NCBI GenBank assembly: GCA_017442365.1
Contig: JAFRZW010000002.1
Location: forward strand, 248,001-312,000
Reading direction: 5' to 3'
From: Rikenellaceae bacterium
Lineage (GTDB): Bacteria; Bacteroidota; Bacteroidia; Bacteroidales; Rikenellaceae
DNA length: 64,000 bases
Of the stretch, positions 59,978-64,000 are shown in pieces. Positions within the stretch are counted from its first letter, which is position 1, and every line of letters begins with the position of its first letter. Under the pieces are notes generated by a model. It worked only from the letters and a program-made list of their open reading frames with translations. It ran no database searches and was not told the origin of the DNA. The position numbers and the translations under genes are program-made.

Positions 59978-61255
59978 ATGAAAAAATTAACCATTTTGAT
60001 GATGCTGCTGGCTTGTATTAGCCTGAGTATCAGCTGTGAACAGGGAAGTAACGTAGAGTATGTCTTCCCTACTCCCGAAACTACGCCGACGGTAACCGTT
60101 ACTCCGGTTGAAAAGGGTACGGACTACATTATCGTTCGTTTCAACAGCTACTATGCCGATGCGTGCGCATACGTTTATGCCGAGGGCGAGACGCTGAGCA
60201 AGACCGTTGATCAGGTATTTGCTGAGGGTACTGCCGTCGAGGGCGATAAGGTCGATGTGAAGATCGAAGGACTGAAACCGGCAACGGCTTATACGTTCAT
60301 TGCAGCGGCAAAGGACGAACTGCATAGCTCGGTTTGCGCTCCTGTAACGGCAATCACCGCAAGCGATGCTCCTGAGGCAAACTATCCCAAAAAGTTGAAC
60401 TTCGAGGCATTCACCCGCAACTTCGCTGATGGCGGCGTGGCTAAGGGCTACATCGCTGTGGCAGACCTGAAAGCTAACTCGAAGCTCCGTTTTGCTCCGA
60501 CGCACCTCGATCCTGCCAAGACTCCGACGGCAGCTTTTGCTGAGTTTGCAGGCTTCGGCAAGGGTGTTCCCTATGTTGCAACCAATGGCGGTTATTTCTG
60601 GGACGGTGCTTCGTTGAGCCTCTGCGTTAGCGATGGCGAGGTGAAGTCGATCGCAACCGAGTTGGCCTATCCGACCGTAAATGGCGAGCAGATTGTGGCT
60701 TATCCCGTGCGTGCAGCGCTGGGTCAGATGGCTGATGGCTCGTTTGAGGCTACTTGGGTATATTGCATTGATAATAAGCCTTATTCGTTCCCTTCGCCGC
60801 TCGATAATAACGAGCTCACCGAGACCTATATGGCAGCTCCGCCGACTGCATCGACCGCAGGTGCTATGTTGTGGGAGCCGCAGCAGGCAATCGGTGGTGG
60901 CCCGATGCTGGTATTCAAGAAGAAGAACGTTGCGATGGATTACTACTACCGTGAGATTATGCACACAGGTGGTACGGCAGGTACCTCGCGTCAGCCCCGT
61001 ACGGCAATTGGTGGTACGAAGGACGGCAAGGTGATGTTGGTAGTTTGCGACGGTCGCGGTCAGAATGGCTCGAATGGTATGACTCTGAGTGAGTTGGCTG
61101 ATCTGTTCGTGGAGGCAGGTATGGACTACGCGATCAACCTCGATGGTGGTGGTTCGTCGGCAATCGTTGGTTACGACGGTCAGGTTTGCAACGCTCCGAG
61201 CGACGGCAGTCAGCGTTCGGTTCCGACCGTAGTTGTGCTTTCGGAGGTGGAATAA
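59978..61255 (+). CDS. Phosphodiester glycosidase (NAGPA domain) lipoprotein
   Basis: 425 residues. Lipoprotein signal ending SISC (Cys20), a fibronectin-like N-terminal domain (about 35-130), then a NAGPA domain (about 140-420) with TNGGYFWDG, ATELAYP, QPRTAIGGTKDGKV, LVVCDGRGQNGSNGMTL and the signature NLDGGGSSA. The animal prototype uncovers mannose-6-phosphate by removing GlcNAc from a phosphodiester; bacterial members act on GlcNAc-1-phosphate diesters in polysaccharides or teichoic acids. The AT-rich 280-bp gap before it holds its promoter, which I could not fix with confidence. Confidence 0.88.
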   Translation: MKKLTILMMLLACISLSISCEQGSNVEYVFPTPETTPTVTVTPVEKGTDYIIVRFNSYYADACAYVYAEGETLSKTVDQVFAEGTAVEGDKVDVKIEGLKPATAYTFIAAAKDELHSSVCAPVTAITASDAPEANYPKKLNFEAFTRNFADGGVAKGYIAVADLKANSKLRFAPTHLDPAKTPTAAFAEFAGFGKGVPYVATNGGYFWDGASLSLCVSDGEVKSIATELAYPTVNGEQIVAYPVRAALGQMADGSFEATWVYCIDNKPYSFPSPLDNNELTETYMAAPPTASTAGAMLWEPQQAIGGGPMLVFKKKNVAMDYYYREIMHTGGTAGTSRQPRTAIGGTKDGKVMLVVCDGRGQNGSNGMTLSELADLFVEAGMDYAINLDGGGSSAIVGYDGQVCNAPSDGSQRSVPTVVVLSEVE

Positions 61256-61294
61256 TTGGTGTTATTATATATAATATAGGTATAAAAGGTCATT

Positions 61295-62629
61295 ATGAAC
61301 AAGAATATTTTTATGCAGTTTGCAGCAATCGTGGCGATGATCTTCGCGCTTGGCAGCTGCGCGCCTGCGGCTGAGCAGACTGCTGCGCAGAAGCCGATCT
61401 ATATGTGGGTCGATTGCGAGGCTAACTTCGAGCGTATGAGCACGCTCGACTCGATCGCCTACTACACCGAGAAGATGCACTCGATCGGCATTACCGACAT
61501 CGTTGTCGATGTGAAGTCGATTATGGGCGAGACGCTTTACGATAGTAAGTATGCGCCCTATATGGGTGAGTTCGAGGGTACGGTACGTCCGCGCGAGTAC
61601 GATATGATGCGCCACTTCATCGACGAGGGCCACAAGCGCGGTATGCGCGTTCACGGTTCGCTCAACATCTTTGCCGGTGGTCATATCTTCTTCAACCGCG
61701 GTATTATCTTCAATGAGCACTCCGAGTGGCAGTCGATCGTCTATCGTCCCGACGGCTCGTTGGTGCCCATCAGCGAGATCAAGACCAACTACAACGGTAT
61801 GCTCAACCCCTCGAATCCTGAGGTGCGCGAGTACCAGAAAAATATCCTGGTTGAGTTTGCTGAGCGTTATCCCGATGCCGATGGTATCATCTTCGATCGT
61901 CTGCGTTACGACAACATCACTTCGGACTTCTCGGAGCTTTCGCGTCAGCAGTTCGAGGAGTGGAGTGGTATCAAGTTGGAGAAATATCCCGAGGATATCA
62001 TCTATTGGGAGGACGGCAATATGAAGCATTCGAAGTACTTCAAGGAGTGGGTCGAGTGGCGTGCAACGGTCATCAAGTCGTTTGTCGAGGAGGCTCACGA
62101 GGCGATCCGCGCTGTGAATCCCGATATTCTGATTGGCGACTATACGGGTGCTTGGTATCCGACCTACTACCAGCTGGGCGTGAATTGGGCAAGTACGCAG
62201 TACGACCCCTCGGAGCGCTATCCCGATTGGGCTTCGGAGAACTACTATAAGACGGGTTATGCCGACCTGCTCGATATCTATATGACGGGTCTTTACTATA
62301 CACTCGTAACTAAGGACGAGGTCGATGCAGCGCAGGGTCGCGTCATCGGTGAGCGTGGCGAATCGGGTATGGATCCCAACGATCTGACCTACTGCTACTC
62401 GGTAGAGGGTGGCGCAGAGCTGGCTCAGGCTATCACTTGCGGTGTTGTTCCCGTGGCAGGTTCGCTCTATGTCGATCAGTATAAGCAGGACGCTGAGCAG
62501 TTTGCTAAGGCAGTTCGTCAGGTGATGAAGAGCTGCGAGGGCGGTCTGATGATCTTCGATCTGGTTCACATCGTCAATCGTGATTGGTGGGATCTGCTCG
62601 AAGAGAATATGAAGGTCGTCGAGGAGTAA
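61295..62629 (+). CDS. GHL10-type putative glycoside hydrolase lipoprotein
   Basis: 444 residues. Lipoprotein signal ending LGSC (Cys23). TIM-barrel pattern: YMWVDCEANF, GITDIVVDVKSIMG, YDMMRHFIDEGHKRGMRVHG, then GIIFDRLRYDN with the likely catalytic acid, and ILIGDYTGAW. This matches the hypothetical glycosyl hydrolase family 10 (PF02638-like), often annotated as alpha-amylase family. The substrate is unknown; placement 39 bp after the NAGPA gene and before a SusC receptor points to a shared glycan. Confidence 0.82.
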   Translation: MNKNIFMQFAAIVAMIFALGSCAPAAEQTAAQKPIYMWVDCEANFERMSTLDSIAYYTEKMHSIGITDIVVDVKSIMGETLYDSKYAPYMGEFEGTVRPREYDMMRHFIDEGHKRGMRVHGSLNIFAGGHIFFNRGIIFNEHSEWQSIVYRPDGSLVPISEIKTNYNGMLNPSNPEVREYQKNILVEFAERYPDADGIIFDRLRYDNITSDFSELSRQQFEEWSGIKLEKYPEDIIYWEDGNMKHSKYFKEWVEWRATVIKSFVEEAHEAIRAVNPDILIGDYTGAWYPTYYQLGVNWASTQYDPSERYPDWASENYYKTGYADLLDIYMTGLYYTLVTKDEVDAAQGRVIGERGESGMDPNDLTYCYSVEGGAELAQAITCGVVPVAGSLYVDQYKQDAEQFAKAVRQVMKSCEGGLMIFDLVHIVNRDWWDLLEENMKVVEE

Positions 62630-62667
62630 CGAAGAGAAAAAATTACAAACTTAAAAAACAATAATTT

Positions 62668-64000
62668 ATGAAACATTTATCCCAAACAAGAAGGGGTGGG
62701 GGTCTGATGAGCCACGTGCTGTCGGTCCTCTGTCTGCTCTTCGTTGTTTTGTGTCCGAGTATGGCTTGGGCGCAAAACGCTATCAAGGGAACTGTCGTTG
62801 ATGAAAAGGGCGCCCCTCTTGCCGGCGCTACGGTTGTTGAGGCAGGTACGCAGAACGCTACCTCAACCGACATCAACGGTCTGTTTACACTTCAAAACGT
62901 CAAAAAGGGAGCGGTATTGCAGATTTCGTATATCGGAATGCAGACTGTTAATGTTCCCGTAACGGGCGTGTCGAATTTGGTGGTGGAGCTCAAAAACGAC
63001 GCTGAGATGATCGAGGACGTTGTGGTTGTCGGCTACGGCGTGCAGAAGAAGGCATCGGTAACTGCCTCAATCTCGCAGATCTCGGGTAAAGAGCTCGAAA
63101 AGGCACCTATGGGCGACGTAACCAATATGTTGGCAGGTCGTGTGTCGGGTGTAACCGCAGTGCAGTCGTCGGGTCAGCCCGGTGCTGACGGTTCGTCGAT
63201 TATGGTGCGCGGTCAGTCGGCTCTCTATATCGTCGATGGTGTGCCCCGTGATATCAACCAGATCAATCCTGAGGATATCGAGTCGATCTCGATTCTGAAA
63301 GATGCTTCGGCAGCTGCGGTTTATGGTCTGGACGGTAATACGGTCATCATCGTAACCACCAAGCGTGGTACGAATGGCGAATCGACCATCTCGTACAAGG
63401 GCTCGTATGGTATCAGCTCGAATGCTAATCCGATGGAGCTGTTGGACGGTCCCGCATACGCTTATTGGTACAACAAGGCGTTGGAGCTCGATGGTCAGCA
63501 GCCTATCTTCACCGCAGACATCGTGCAGAAGATGCTCAACGAAGAGGACGGTTGGGGTAATACCAACTGGTACAATAAGGTCTTTGGCGTAGGTTCGAAT
63601 ATGTCGCACACGGTATCGGCTAATGGCGGTAACGACCGTATCAACTACTTTACTTCGGTGGGTATGTTCGATCAGAAGGGTAATGTCGATAACTTCAACT
63701 TCCGTCGTTACACGGCTCGTGTGAACCTTTCGGCTAAGATCGCTAACAGCTTGACTCTTGATGTGGGTGTGGCAGGTCGTATCCAGAACCACGATCAGCC
63801 GACCTACTCGGCAGATCCGTCGGCTTGGAACAACGTAGCTCAGCAGGCTATGCGTGTTCACCCCTACGTACCCGAAAAGGTTATGATCGATGGCGTTGAG
63901 TATCACACCGCAACCTCGACTGCGTCGGCAACGGTAAACCCCGTAGCTGCATATATGGAGTCGGGTAAGTATAAGAGCCGCGCTACATTCATTCAGCCCA
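62668..64000 (+). CDS. SusC/RagA-type TonB-linked outer-membrane receptor, N-terminal part
   Basis: Cut by the right window edge; 444 codons are seen. Signal peptide ending SMAWA, carboxypeptidase-like regulatory domain (GTVVDEKGAPLAGATVVEAG), TonB-box region, and plug domain with VVVVGYGVQKKASVTASI, LAGRVSGV, YIVDGVPRD and SISILKDASAAAVYG, followed by the first barrel strands (ISSNANPMELLDG). It imports glycan fragments with a SusD partner, which should lie beyond the window. The plug is short at MVRGQSALYIVDGVP, where most relatives have about eight more residues. Confidence 0.93.
   Translation, partial: MKHLSQTRRGGGLMSHVLSVLCLLFVVLCPSMAWAQNAIKGTVVDEKGAPLAGATVVEAGTQNATSTDINGLFTLQNVKKGAVLQISYIGMQTVNVPVTGVSNLVVELKNDAEMIEDVVVVGYGVQKKASVTASISQISGKELEKAPMGDVTNMLAGRVSGVTAVQSSGQPGADGSSIMVRGQSALYIVDGVPRDINQINPEDIESISILKDASAAAVYGLDGNTVIIVTTKRGTNGESTISYKGSYGISSNANPMELLDGPAYAYWYNKALELDGQQPIFTADIVQKMLNEEDGWGNTNWYNKVFGVGSNMSHTVSANGGNDRINYFTSVGMFDQKGNVDNFNFRRYTARVNLSAKIANSLTLDVGVAGRIQNHDQPTYSADPSAWNNVAQQAMRVHPYVPEKVMIDGVEYHTATSTASATVNPVAAYMESGKYKSRATFIQP

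Noticed and set aside
1..64000. tRNA genes, rRNA genes, CRISPR arrays and insertion sequences
   Set aside because: I looked for T-loop-like GTTCGAATCC motifs, regularly spaced direct repeats with unique spacers, and transposase motifs with terminal inverted repeats, and found none that hold up.

Overview
The window reads as a chromosomal segment of a Bacteroidota bacterium, most likely order Bacteroidales. Evidence: SusC-type TonB-dependent receptors at both edges, a PorX-type response regulator, DUF4837, DUF4988/DUF5018 and DUF5009 proteins, no Shine-Dalgarno runs before start codons, and many promoters of the Bacteroidota form TTTG-N19..21-TAnnTTTG. Moderate GC and heavy use of TCG, CGT and GAG codons suggest an Alistipes-like (Rikenellaceae) genome; that rank is inference.

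Layout. 1-3650: end of a TonB receptor, a 97-bp repeat region, an ENPP-type phosphodiesterase lipoprotein, a family 2 glycosyltransferase and a BlaI-type repressor. 3743-8100 (minus): a tyrosine recombinase, then an rfbA-rfbB-DUF5009 acyltransferase unit. 8123-13825 (plus): metY-metX, an EEP-family lipoprotein, a porin and a YeiH-type transporter. 13903-14557 (minus): an HTH/membrane protein pair with an operator-like repeat inside its promoter. 14895-15578: an aquaporin, flanked on one side by a decayed copy of the 3' end of ppiD. 15852-26488 (minus): an envelope block (mfd, outer-membrane protein, TPR protein, lptC, CorC/HlyC protein, ppiD). 26549-28902 (minus): hup, a 30-residue highly basic protein, and RNase G. 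29304-30854: porX. 31201-39037 (minus): OmpA-type protein, class II ribonucleotide reductase, folB, tyrS, dnaX. 39298-41901: clpB. Then DUF4837 lipoprotein (minus), NodB deacetylase and efp (plus).

44861-48758 looks like one transcription unit (thioredoxin-fold protein, meaB, TlpA-type protein, menA), converging on hpf and a XerC-like recombinase. 50600-51706 is an AT-rich orphan lipoprotein gene unlike its neighbours, preceded by a perfect 13-bp inverted repeat. After it come a PepSY-like protein and the translation unit rplY-pth-rnhB. 54690 to the right edge looks like a glycan-use locus: a DUF4988/DUF5018 lipoprotein, a ROK regulator, an AmpG-like transporter, a NAGPA phosphodiester glycosidase, a GHL10-type glycosidase and a SusC receptor cut by the window end.

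Most genes are intact housekeeping or envelope genes. I found no rRNA, tRNA, CRISPR array or insertion sequence. The least explained material is the AT-rich lipoprotein and its inverted repeat, the dispersed intergenic repeats, the 30-residue basic protein, and the NAGPA/GHL10 locus.
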